64,000 nt of DNA from Hypomesus transpacificus. Taxonomy: Eukaryota; Chordata; Actinopteri; Osmeriformes; Osmeridae. Below are positions 25,401 through 35,394 of the stretch, piece after piece; position 1 is the stretch's first letter; every line of letters starts with the position of its first letter. The position numbers were made by a program, and so were the translations under genes. The DNA lies in NCBI RefSeq assembly GCF_021917145.1, contig NW_025813738.1:62001-126000 (forward strand), given 5' to 3'. The notes beneath the pieces were generated by a model. That model worked only from the letters and a program-made list of their open reading frames with translations. It was not told the DNA's origin and did no database searches.

Positions 25401-27307
25401 GCTACAACGCTACAGGGGTGGAAACACTGAGCACAGACAGAAGCGTTAACATGCGGGATGTGGTTGTTGGTATTCTAATGTGGTAACCCTGTCCCCTCCT
25501 CTCCTGTCTACCTCTCCATCCCACCTTTCCCACTTGCCTTTTTTCCTCCCTTCATATCTCACCTCCTTCTTTCCTCTCTTTTCTACGCTCATCTCTCTCT
25601 GTCCCTCTTTTCCTCTCCCTCCCTCCTTGTCTCTCTCTCTGTCCTGTCTCTCTCTCTGTCTTGTCCCCTCCCTCTCTCTGTCTTGTCCCCTCCCTCTCTC
25701 TCTCTTGTCCCCTCTCTCTCTCTGTGTTGTCCCCTCCCTCTCTCTGTCTTGTCCCCTCTCTCTCTCCCTCTGTCTTGTCCCCTCTCTCTCTCTCTTTTCC
25801 CCTCCCTCTCTCTGTCTTTGTGTGGCCTGTCCATCTGTGGGTGTGTGTGTGTGTGATGTCTATGCGTGGTGTGTGTGTGTGTGCGCGTGCACACGGCGCC
25901 TGCGGTGGCCTCCCCCCTCAGCTGCGCCTGGACGAGGCCCAGGAAGCAGAGTGCCAGGCGCTGAGGCGGCAGCTGCACCAGGAGATGGAGCTGCTCAGCG
26001 CCTACCAGAGCAAGATCAAGATGCAGACGGAGGCGCAGCACGAGCGGGAGCTGCAGAAGCAGGAGCAGAAGGTGTCCCTGCGCCGAGCTCACCTGGAGCA
26101 GAAGGTAGAGGAGCCGAGGGGGAGGGGAGGAGGAGTGGGGGACAGGAGTGTGGAGTGGGGGGCAGGAGTGTGGAGTGGGGGACAGGAGTGGGGGACAAGA
26201 GTGTGGAGTGGGGGGCAGGAGTGTGGAGTGGGGGACAGGAGTGCGGGGGGACAGGAGTGTGGAGTGGGGGACAGGAGTGCGGGGGGACAGGAGTGCGGGG
26301 GGACGTGAGTTTGCTGGCTGATTGACGAACTGACTCAGACACAAACGGATACATAGCGGCAGGCACATCCAGAAGGTAGACTAACACCCACACACTCGTA
26401 TGCCTACCTAAACACAGACAGTTTTAGAGACGCACACACACACTCTCCACAGGAGTCCGTGGGATGAGCTCTAAGTCCAGGGTAAAACCCAGAGAATAAT
26501 CTCTGTACTATAATTACTGTACATTCACAGTAGTCCCAATGCTTGGTTAGGTTTGAGCAAAGACAACCCCCCCCCCTCCCTTCCCTCCTACCGATCAGCA
26601 CGTACTCACATTCACCCTGCCCCTCGAAGACACTCGTCAAAACACAAGTTTCCGACGAAACCATGTCTGCGAATGACTGACGTAATCTTCTACCGCTGCT
26701 CCTTCGACAACAAAGGGACCTGACTGAGTGCAATCCTGCCTCAGAAGGCAGCCGCTGTGTAGCGCGTGGTGGTGCAGCGCCACCCGCTGGTAGCCCCGAG
26801 CCCTGCAGCCCTGGCGGAGGGATGACATCATGGAGTTGAGCGTGTGAGTGCGTGGGAGTCTGGGTCAGGACAGGCTGGAGCGTGTTGATTACCGTTGCAT
26901 GCGAGGAGGGGAGCGACGTTTGGGGGCCGGTGCCTTGCGGTGGAGGGGGTGGGGGGTGGACCAACGTCATCTTGAACGAGACGTGTTCATTTAGCAGACT
27001 CCTTTCATCCAAGGAAATGTACGGTTCTGGAGAAACGAGGGCTTGTGATGGATGGACGCGGAGGATGGTGACGAGAGGGGGTTTTGGATCACGTCTCTGG
27101 GGTTTTGAGTGACGTGTGTGTGTGTGCGTGCGCTCTCGTCCCCAGATCGAAGAGGAGCTGGCCTCCCTTCAGAAGGAGCGCACAGACCGCATCAAGAGTC
27201 TGCTGGAGCGCCAGGAGAGAGAGATCGACTCCTTCGACATGGAGAGCATCCGCCTGGGCTTCGGCCACCTGGGGGTCCTGGACTATCCCAAGGACGACTA
27301 CAGATGA
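11938..27307 (+). CDS. TAOK3: TAOK3, serine/threonine-protein kinase TAO3 (15 recognised coding exons, assembly gap inside)
   Basis: STE20-type MAP3K acting upstream of p38/JNK MAP2Ks. Exons: 11938-12075, 13178-13249, 13785-13886, 14157-14202, 14670-14766, [gap], 15806-15973, 16496-16684 (or from 16493), 17527-17664, 21187-21423, 22270-22398, 23466-23669, 24268-24507, 24784-24996, 25922-26104, 27146-27307. Exon 1 carries the glycine-rich loop ([10 protein letters not shown]), exon 2 the VAIKK lysine and exon 5 ends at IHR of the HRD loop. The catalytic Asp, DFG and activation loop (about 127 residues) are missing into the 500-N gap. After the kinase domain come a Ser-rich linker and a long coiled coil ([20 protein letters not shown] onward). 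The protein ends at PKDDYR, as TAO3 does; TAO1 and TAO2 continue much further. Either of two adjacent ATGs may start translation. Several donors are weak (GTCAGA, GTCTGT). 620 residues lie after the gap. Identification is firm from sequence and synteny. Confidence 0.95.
12094..12665. repeat. G tract followed by CAGG/GAGA-rich satellite in TAOK3 intron 1
   Basis: About 19 G residues, then about 530 bp built from GGCAGGCAGGCAGAGAGACA-like units with variable numbers of CAGG. The reverse strand gives a long artefactual Leu/Ser/Cys/Pro frame. A C homopolymer of about 25-30 follows at about 12,727-12,753. Confidence 0.9.
13477..13675 (+). mobile_element. tRNA-derived SINE, copy 1 (TAOK3 intron 2)
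   Basis: The 5' part resembles a tRNA: an A-box-like TGGCTAAACGG and a B-box-like GATCGATTCC. The body continues TGACGTTGTGTCCTTGGGCA and ends with the tail CTCTGGATAAGAGCGTCTGC followed by TAAATGACTAAATGTAAATG. Copies at 39,508-39,702 (+) and 57,350-57,532 (-) share the whole structure. The tail is widespread in teleost genomes. The family name was not determined. Confidence 0.85.
15067..15566. other. Assembly gap of exactly 500 N inside the TAOK3 kinase domain
   Basis: The run is exactly 500 bases, typical of a placeholder of unknown size. By alignment to the family it hides about 127 residues (about 382 coding bases, normally split over several exons). These include the catalytic Asp, the DFG motif, the activation loop and the APE region. 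The flanks 14,767-15,066 and 15,567-15,805 contain no recognisable kinase exon, so all missing exons should lie in the gap. Confidence 0.95.
18181..18219. repeat. GT microsatellite in TAOK3 intron
   Basis: About 19 GT units in the intron between the exons ending 17,664 and starting 21,187. Followed by a GTCTGCCTGCC-rich stretch and then a purine-rich block at 18,410-18,610. Confidence 0.9.
18410..18850. repeat. GA-rich low-complexity DNA
   Basis: Long purine-rich stretches of GAGAGA/GGGAG with short interruptions, in a TAOK3 intron. The frames on both strands are Glu/Arg or Ser/Leu runs with no gene signal. Confidence 0.85.
19408..19460. repeat. CT microsatellite, about 26 units
   Basis: A pure CT tract within a TAOK3 intron, ending in CGCGTTCTGTG. 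Confidence 0.95.
25096..25270. repeat. 33-bp minisatellite in TAOK3 intron
   Basis: About five copies of a 33-bp unit containing AACCTGTCATCAACTAGTTA. Copy starts (AACCTGT) fall at 25,134, 25,167, 25,200 and 25,233. The period is a multiple of three, so it makes a repeated open frame (SLTSYQL type) that I read as artefact. Confidence 0.85.
26129..26305. repeat. Short tandem repeat just after TAOK3 exon 14
   Basis: Head-to-tail units of GTGTGGAGTGGGGGACAGGA with length variants, starting about 25 bp after the donor at 26,105. G-rich on the coding strand. Confidence 0.85.
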
Positions 27308-28411
27308 GGGGAGTTCTGGCTCCTCGCCGTGCCTGGGCTCAGCACAGCCTCGCTGGGTCACCCCAACCCCAACCCAGCATGGTCTGATCTGACCCGGGCT
27401 TGGTCTTTAGCTACTGATGTCCTTACTCAAATCCCCACCAATAGAAGCCCGGCACCAGGGGCTGGGCGGGGTCACGAGCCAACAGGCCCCTCCTCTCGTT
27501 GTTGACGTTAACATAAATGATGCTGGATGACTTCCATTAGTTGTCATGTTGTTGTTTTTGTGTATGAATAACGATACAATATGTCACCGTGTTGCTGTGT
27601 CTTGTGCAATGACGACACTTCTGGGGGTAACTGAAAGTGGAAACGAGAGAGGAAACAGGAGAGGTTTTGAGTGACAGTGCTGGGGAAATTGCGTCATTGG
27701 GATCATGCGTTTAGAGGAAATCTGTCTCAAACTGTGCAAAAAGTTCAAAGCGGAAAAAGCCCAACGTGAAACCAACTGAATCTTTCTTCCGCGGCTTCGC
27801 CTGGCTGCTTCAACTCTTTTTGGTATTTATTCATCAGGAGATTTTTATCGCAAATTAGAACAATTTGATACGCAGACAACCTTTGAAGTAATGCTGTACA
27901 TGTAGGTACATTTAATAAATGTGACTGAGAATTTGATAATTAAGCTGGGGGGGCACAGAGGGGGAATTGCATCCTGGTACTTGGTGTTTCGTACTGAATC
28001 TCTGCACTGGCAGCCAATGTGAATAATACCACATGTATACTCCAACTCCCAGGTAGCACAAAGGGCTTTGAGGGAGGGAGGGGACATGTATTTTGTGTAC
28101 AGAAGGATTTAAGGAGAGCTTTTACTTATTTTCGTATTGTATTTTAACTGTGACACAATTTTTTTTAATTTTTTTTTTAAACAATGATTTTGTTTCTCCC
28201 CCTCATCGTGCAGTATTTGAGGTTGAATAATCAGTCAACAGAATATTTCAGAATTTCCATTTAAATCATTTTCTGCTTTAGCCACAACTCTGAAGCTGTG
28301 TATTTTCTTATGAATTCCATCAGTACTATGCTTTACTATTGCATGCACTTTAATTTCTTTTCCAGGTTAAGAGAACGCATGAATCTGTCAGAGCTTTTAA
28401 TTATATTTGTA

Positions 28412-28417
28412 AATAAA
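28412..28417 (+). terminator. TAOK3: TAOK3 polyadenylation signal AATAAA
   Basis: A canonical AATAAA about 1.1 kb after the TAOK3 stop, followed within about 25 bp by GT/CA-rich DNA. This implies a 3' UTR of about 27,308-28,435, AT-rich toward its end. Confidence 0.7.
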
Positions 28418-28651
28418 GTGCTCAACACACACTGACTTAAGTTTGATTCTATTCATCTTAGGCTCTAATGAGGGGACAATGACATGGGGAATACTACCAG
28501 AGCCAGTGACCTGAATACACATTCAAGGTCCATCACCCAAAATGTATGGTCTCATTCTTAATTGTTACAATGAGTGGATCAACTGGTGGAAATTGTCAAA
28601 ACGGAAACAAGAACATATGAAATAAGAGGAACAGTGCATTACTTCTGTGAG

Positions 28652-28657
28652 TTTTAT
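28652..28657 (-). terminator. PEBP1: PEBP1 polyadenylation signal (AATAAA on the minus strand)
   Basis: TTTATT on the plus strand reads AATAAA on the minus strand, about 180 bases after the PEBP1 stop. The convergent TAOK3 signal is about 240 bp away, so the two 3' UTRs are close but need not overlap. Confidence 0.65.
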
Positions 28658-28838
28658 TGTGATCAGCTGTGTTATAGATAACAGCTCAGCATGAACAACC
28701 CTGTAGTTAGGTGGGAAATGAGACACGAAATACTGAGTGGCACTCCAGCAAAAACAAAACAAAAAAAGGCATCATCGTTTGGTGTTCCTGCATCTGGCTG
28801 ACTCAGAGGCAACATCTCAAAAAGTTGTGGTCAGTCTC

Positions 28839-30036
28839 TCATTTCCCAGCCAGCTGCTCGTACAGCTTGGGGACGTAGTCGTCCCACTCCGCCTGGTAGC
28901 AGGTGCCTGCCACGGGGGCCCTCAGCCCGTACTTCTGCCGGAAACTCTTGATCTGGAACTTTCCGCGGTTGTCCCCGCAACGGTTGGTGAGGATGGCCTC
29001 ACTGCAGGAGAGGCTGGAAGCCTGCTCGTACACCAGCCAGACATAGCGATGGAGCCCTGACAAACACAGAAGAACAGCAGGTTTCTTTGGTGGTTTCAAA
29101 CCAGTGTTAGGTGTAGAATGTTTTGGGACTGTAGTCTGGTCCTACCTGTGCCTTTGGGAGGGCCAGAGCCCACGTAGTCAGACAGGACACACCCACTGGA
29201 CACATCATTTCCCTTCATGTTCACTACCAGGAAGTGATGCCACTCTCTGAGGGGAAAGGGGGTTCACTAGGTTAGGTCTCCTCCAACATGGGAAGGTGGC
29301 TGTTTTGACTCAACCCAGGCATGCATAGCCACACCTAATCATACATCGAGAGGCCCAGTGGAATATCTTGCATTTGAGGCCAAAATTGCCCTGCTCACAG
29401 TATACCTGAATTTGGGGTCTTTTCTTCTTGGTGCATCAGGGTCTGTCAGAGCCAAGGTGTACAGCTTACTGGAGTCACTGCCTTCCCACTGCACGAATGT
29501 GGGGCAACTCTGCACCTGAGGGCAAACGAGGACATGTAGTTTACCGGGTTACTGTGTTACTCAACTTTGAATACATTTTAAACACATCCACCGCAGGTAA
29601 CATAGCAGAATCTATTGAAGATGACAATGCAACATTACGTGACTGCATGGCGTTGCACGCGTCTGTAATGGATGTGGGTCAATACAAGCTAGCCTGAACG
29701 GGGTAAATGCCGTAGAGCTAGCTAAATAATAGCATAGCTTGCGTTGTGCTTTAGGGATCAGCAACAATCAGTGTTGGGGGTAACGCGTTAAAAAAAGTAA
29801 CGCAATAATAGCCAATATGCATAACATTTCGGTAGTAGGCTATTTAACCCGCAGTAACGCATTTGAACCCGAAATTAATATGACGGTTAGTCTAACGGTA
29901 CCTGGGTAGGCGTGAGTACTTTCCCCAACTCGTCGATTTCAAGGGAGCCATACTTGACGGATAAGGCATGTGCAGGTCTCTCCTCCACCTCCTGCAGAGC
30001 AAGAGGTCCGTTCCACTGACCAAGATCCATTGGCAT
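28839..30036 (-). CDS. PEBP1: PEBP1, phosphatidylethanolamine-binding protein 1 (Raf kinase inhibitor protein)
   Basis: Small cytosolic protein that binds phospholipid head groups and, in mammals, binds RAF1 and blocks MEK phosphorylation. Four exons on the minus strand, in transcript order: 30036-29902, 29515-29406, 29246-29146, 29056-28839, all with GT-AG borders and consistent phases. They total 564 nt, giving 187 residues, the same length as the human protein. Visible motifs are the ligand-pocket DPDAP (exon 2), the [10 protein letters not shown] strand (exon 3) and [12 protein letters not shown] (exon 4). The C-terminus is YEQLAGK. The serine equivalent to human Ser153, the PKC site, is kept in KSFRQKY. 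The start [12 protein letters not shown] aligns directly with the family start. Convergent with TAOK3, divergent from VSIG10. Very confident. Confidence 0.97.
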
Positions 30037-30728
30037 TTTGATCTAAGACAGCTCGACACACTAGAAAGCAAAGCTTTAATGTTATGCAGTTTCTAGAACA
30101 CAGAATGAGATCCCTGGTCGTACACCAAGGGGCGCTATGGGACTACAAATGGAACAGTGAACCAATCGCGCTCGCAGAAATATTGTATTAATATTGGGTA
30201 CTGTAGTTGTTCTACTTGCCAATCATTGACTAGCCGCAAACACATTAACAGTTATGCCCTGTCCTGCCCCTGCGCTGTAAAAGCGCCCTCATCCCAAGCA
30301 CAGATCTGGTGCACACTGATGTTCATATTTTGACATTATTTAGATTTGCTGCCCTCTGCTCTAATGTTTTCGAAATGATTAAAGTGAACTTGACTGGCGC
30401 TTCCTTTGCGCACATGACGCGTAGACAGAAAGTTACTGTACCTTTAAGAAGGTAAGTGTTGGGTGTGGTTTGTTTCCGGATGAACGTGTGAACGTAAACA
30501 GGTATGTGTAGGGAAAGTCTAGCATTTCAGGAGAACCTACCAAATAGGCTAATGAATGCCGGTGGCTACCGATGGACAGGCCTAAGTTACGGATAGTAGT
30601 GTAATGGGTTTCAGACCCTCTTAGCCAACTGTGAATCGAACCTCTTGGTTCGCGAGTCAGACAGGTGTACAGAAAATCTTTTTGTGTACTTCGAAATCAG
30701 GTAGCCTATGTAGGCAAAGAGTAAAAAC
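30037..30728. promoter_or_regulatory. Shared upstream region between PEBP1 (-) and VSIG10 (+)
   Basis: The two start codons are 692 bp apart and point away from each other, so both promoters must be here or overlap here. I see a CCAAT box in GAACCAATCGCG near 30,160, but no clear TATA element and no strong CpG island. The bidirectional-promoter reading is an inference from geometry. Confidence 0.5.
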
Positions 30729-33700
30729 ATGAAGGCATTCGCTATTGCAATCTTTTTACTTTTATTAATGTATTGGACAGGTGAGTCTCAATTTTTAGTA
30801 GATGTAAAATATTTACTGCCTTAACATCCAATTCCAACGATAATCAAAATTCACCTGCTGAGTCTGTTACATGAATTCTTACTCTGTTCCGCCCCCATGT
30901 TTGTGCGGCAGTTTCAGTCAAAGGCGCGGGTGAAACTCTTGGAAATCTGGGAGAGAGTGCTCTACTTCCGTGTTACAGCCTCGGGAATAATACACCCGCA
31001 TCCTTCACACAATGGTCGAAGGATGGACAGCTTCTCCTGACCCGTGATCATACGAAAGTTTTGAACCAAGCTGCCCAGCGTTTTTCCATATTGGACAATG
31101 GCTCTCTGGAGATTCGGTCAACTGCCCTGTCTGATCAGGGCATGTACGGCTGCGATTCGCAGTATGTTGGCAGCCACGTTCAATCAAGTGTTGCATTGCA
31201 CGTAGTCAGTAAGTAACTTTTCTCCTACCATAGACAAATGTGTCCAGAACATTTTTGGAATGTAGATGTCTGAATGGGAGCTTTGAAACTGGTTCCACAA
31301 GACTGCTTGGGGCAGTAGCCATAAAGCCCAACCTAACTCAATGATACTAAAGAAATATAACTGTAGCCTGCTCTTGAACGAGCTGTTGCGCTTTACTGCT
31401 GAGCGACAGGCAGGCCATAGTCTATACAGTTACTAGCTCACAGCTACACTCAATGTGCCAGTGCTGTGCTTTATACTGGGATGGATAGCAAATGCATGGG
31501 CAGATGGGGCTTCACTGTCAGTGACTTCTCGGTACTTCCTAGGTGGACCCCTAAACGTGACCGCAGTCGTCAGACCAGTATCTCTGCGGCTGCCCAATGG
31601 GACGCAGGTCGTGTACAGGGGCTCCAACGTGTCCATGAACTGCTCCAGCCAGTCATTCCCCGCCCAGAACCTGTCCTGGAGCTTCCATGGGGCCTCCCAG
31701 GTCCAGGGCTGGGGGGCATGGCTGGACTTGAAACTGGACGACATCCAGCCTAGCGCCCAGGGGGAGTACACGTGCACTGCCAGGAACGCACTCTCCCAGA
31801 AGGCGGTCAGCTGGAGCGCGCTGCTCCTCGTATACTGTAGGTAACCAGGAAGAGTAACCTCTGTAACCGAGACGGTGGGTGACAGCGCTTTGTCACCAGA
31901 CAGGGATTTCACCACTTCCTTCTGTGTCAGTACTTTCTTTGTTGAACGAATGACTTCCTAGTTTGACGTTTTGTTCTTATTGAATTCAGCACAGTTGTAG
32001 CTGGCTCTTACCTTGTTGTGTACAGTGTCAAAGTCTGCCTTCTCCTCACCCATTCATCCATGTGTCTCCCTCAACCATTCATCCATGTGTCTCCCCCACC
32101 CTCACCCATTCACCAACATGTCTCCCCCAGACGCACCAGACAGACACCCAGAGTGTTCGTGGAGTTTGGAAGAGGACCCCTCCCAAGTCCTGTTCAACTG
32201 CAGCTGGTTCGGGGCCTACCCCACCCCCACGCTGCTCTGGGGGGACAGCCAGGACGTGGGCGGGGGGGCGGTGGAGGGAGACCTGCTGGTGTCTCAAGAG
32301 GCCGACAGTCTGGTCCTGAGGAGGAACAGGTCGCAGCTCCACGAGGGGCTGACGCTGAAGTGTAACGGCCACCACCAGACTCTGCCCGCACGGGGGGAAA
32401 AGGCCTGCTCCTTCACCCTCAGTAAGTGCCCCTGTAGTGAGCTGGAGATGTTGTTGTTGTTGTTGGAGCTGAGGAGTGTTGGATGGGCCCCGCTACGGTC
32501 TGCAGGGCTTCTAAAAACATGGGCATTCGTGAAATGCCGTGTGACTTGCTGGGGCCACGTCCAGAACTAACAATCCCTTCCCTACTTTTTTTACATAACA
32601 AAAGAAACAATGTCTATGGACCAGACGATGTCTTATCGACCAGATAACAGCTAAGCAAACAGTGAGACGGTGTCCACAAATGTGCAAGCTACAGCCTCAC
32701 CCACCCGTGGCCATTCTGAGCTCCCATCTGTCTAACAGAGGACAGATTGCAGTTTAAACGGATCCATAGCCAGGCATTGAACCCTGTCTTCCCTCCCCCT
32801 CCTCTCCTCCCTTCCCTTAGGGTCTCCTTACCCTAAAGGAGACCCCATGGCCGTGGGCTTGAAAGGCACCAGCGTGACGCTCACCTGCTCAGAGGACAGC
32901 TCCCTCCCTCCGGCCCGAACCACCTGGAAGAGGACAGCCGAGCAGCTGGACGTGGTCCCAGGCCCCAAGTACCAGGTCACCCAGCAGGGCCCCGTGTTCA
33001 GCCTCACCATAGTGAACCTCACCCAGCAGGACGAGGGCCTGTACTTCTGCAGGAGCGAGAACCCCCTCATGGTCCGTGAGATGGAGGTATACCTCACCGT
33101 CAAGAGTAAGTGGCCGGGGATGGGGGTGGAGGAGGAGGGTGTGGGTGTGTTTGTTTGTATTGTGAGGTGTGGAATCCGAATTTGACAGAATTCACTTTTA
33201 TGACTTCATGCTGGAAACCGGGGCTCCATCTCCATGACTACAATGGAGACCAGTAATGGAGACTCTTCCAGACTGTACAGTACTGCCCAGAAATCTTTGG
33301 CATCCAAGATCTTCTCCATGAATATTGTCTTATATTTGGTTGTTATGTCTACTGTATTTGTGCAGCGGTATACAAGTGCTATTTTGTGAAAAATCTTTGT
33401 TTAAGTATTTTCATTGAATTATTTCCTAGAGCATTTTTGCTTTACTTTCTTTAATCGTGCCTAAGACTTTTGCACAGTACATATGAACGTGAGTGAGCTT
33501 AACGAGGTGAACACGCCAGACTGAGATAAGCCTCCACCACAGCCTGGTGCATGCCCCACCTCTGGAACGTTGTCTAACCTGTTGTGCTAGCTGTACGCAG
33601 GTGAATAGTGCTACCCATGTCCAGCAGTGAAGCATGTTGGGGCTGTTGTTTTCTCCACAGCGACCTTGGCATCCACAGGAGTCGTCATGGGGACTTTCCT

Positions 33701-35060
33701 GGCCATTCTCATCATAGGGCTGGGCATTGTCGTCGCCAAATCGATGTACTCCAGCCGTGACAGAATTTGCCTGGGTAAGATTGGAGGGGTTTGTGAAGGT
33801 TTTTATTTCACCGTAATTGTCTGTGGGGCCGGTCCTTCCTATAGGCGACATAGGCAGGGGGGCGGCATGAAGAGGGGGGCGTCATTTTCCCAGTGCATCC
33901 AGTAATTAACCCTCCCGCACTACCAGCAGAGGGTGCTAACCTCGCCACGTCCCGGGGGGGGGGGGGGGGGGGGGGGGGACGCTGGTGATAAATCTTGCCT
34001 AGGGCGCCAAATGTGCTATGACCCAGGGGTGCCGTATGGGGGGGGGGGGGGGGGGGGGGGGAGTTAGGACAATTCGTTTTTTTTCATGGGGCCCAACATT
34101 CCTGGTGGCGCCCCTGCTAGGACCGGTACTGATTGTCTGCTTGGGAATATCCAAACTACGGTTGAATATTCCAGAAGGGTCACGTCATAATGATGATTAT
34201 AGAATGATACATGGTATAGGCGATTTACACAATAATATTCAAATCATTTGGAGCTCTCATTAACATACAGCACACTGGATTTTGGGATGTCATCTCACTA
34301 TTGTCATTCTCTTCTTCACAGCTCATGGATTCGGGTGAGTGTCTCGTTCCTCCGTACACATTACAAGCTGCAGGACCATAACAAAAAGGCATTGAGCAAC
34401 TTGTCTTCCACAAGAAAGAAGGGCGGCGTCAGGGCCGTGCGTGTCTTCCAGGTACTCACCGAGTGGGCTTTCTGTTCCAGGAGGATGGAGGAGGAGAGGG
34501 GGGACGTGCTGAGCCTGGTGGAATCAGACGAGGAGGAGATTTTCCACGACACGGTGCCCAGACTCCCCCCGTTAGCGAACGGACAGAACACCACACTCGT
34601 CGAGATACACCGCATTCCCTCCAGTGAGTAGCTAGCTGCTTGGTACTCTGTAGGCACGCCAGTGACGAATGCTACCCACTTTCCATTTGCCCGACGTTGG
34701 ACGTGTTTGAGTTCGTTAATTGAATTAATTGTATCTTGGATCGTCTTTTTTTCGTTTGTATTTTGACCTCTTGTTGATGTGGCCGTAACACTGCAGTTCC
34801 TAATGTTCTGGAGAGCACTACTCTCATTCTGTAGTAAATATACATGGGCGTTTTTGTAAATTCTTTTGATTGTGCGTTCTGTAGTCATTTAACATTGCGT
34901 GTGTCCTCATTTGATTCTAGAATCCAGTTTGAACTGCTTGATCTTTTTTCCAGGTGACCACGACGACACAGAAACTGTTGGTGACTATGACGATCAAGAT
35001 TCAGGGAGGCAATCCAACACAAACATACAAGAGGACCATGTGGATCTTGTAACATTTTAA
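30729..35060 (+). CDS. VSIG10: VSIG10, V-set and immunoglobulin domain-containing protein 10
   Basis: Predicted type I membrane protein of the immunoglobulin superfamily; function not well known. Exons: 30729-30780 (signal peptide, MKAFAIAIFLLLLMYWTG), 30912-31208, 31543-31836, 32131-32421, 32821-33105 (one Ig domain each, all phase 1-1), 33661-33774 (transmembrane, MGTFLAILIIGLGIVVAK), 34322-34334 (13-nt microexon), 34481-34623 and 34954-35060 (cytoplasmic). Total 1,596 nt, 531 residues; the human protein is about 540. Ig cysteines are visible, for example LLPCYS with YGCDSQ, SMNCSS with YTCTARN, and LTCSED with YFCRSEN. N-glycosylation motifs (NVS, NCS, NLS) lie in the second domain. The tail is acidic (ESDEEE). 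Named from the Ig arrangement and from its place between PEBP1 and WSB2; I could not align it in detail from memory. Confidence 0.88.
33270..33481. mobile_element. MITE-like element with imperfect terminal inverted repeats (VSIG10 intron 5)
   Basis: The left end (ACAGTACTGCCCAGAAATCT) and the reverse complement of the right end (GTACTGTGCAAAAGTCTTAG) match imperfectly over about 25 bp and flank an AT-rich core of about 160 bp with no coding capacity. The 'GTGCCTAAGACTTTTGCACA' end recurs in fish genomes to my knowledge. Class assignment is tentative. Confidence 0.6.
33825..34135. mobile_element. Possible non-autonomous DNA element with two poly-G tracts (VSIG10 intron 6)
   Basis: The ends share CCGGTCCT in opposite orientation (GGGCCGGTCCTTCCTATAGG at left, CTGCTAGGACCGGTACT at right). 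The interior has 'CTAGGGCGCCAAATGTGCTA' and two long G homopolymers at about 33,954-33,979 and 34,038-34,061. It looks like a dispersed element, but I could not name the family. Confidence 0.5.
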
Positions 35061-35382
35061 GTGGTGGACGTTTTTAGACAAAAAAAGGTTATCTTTTTAA
35101 AAGCATATCAAACCAAACCCCCTTCAGAAACTGTGAAGAGATTGTAATAACATGTTTGTATTTGACTGCAAAACTTCATGTTATCAGATGTAATCTTCAG
35201 GTGTGCATGTTATATTGGGCTGTTTTCTATGACTTGATGGCTTTTAAATGTCAATATCTGGAATTGTTGCATAAATTGTGTGGTCGTTTTGTTCATACTT
35301 TTTTTTATGGGGGGGGGCATGGTAAGTTCAAGGGAATGCAGGAAAGAATGTATGTAAGTGAACCCATTTTAGGGTTATAAAA

Positions 35383-35388
35383 AATAAA
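35383..35388 (+). terminator. VSIG10: VSIG10 polyadenylation signal AATAAA
   Basis: A canonical AATAAA about 320 bases after the VSIG10 stop, which implies a 3' UTR of about 35,061-35,405. The LINE remnant begins at almost the same point on the other strand. Confidence 0.7.
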
Positions 35389-35394
35389 ACATCA

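Noticed and set aside
25480-26325. 281-residue plus-strand frame
   Set aside because: Built from CTCT/GTCTTGTCC repeats fused to an off-frame reading of TAOK3 exon 14 (25,922-26,104). The true frame gives [10 protein letters not shown].
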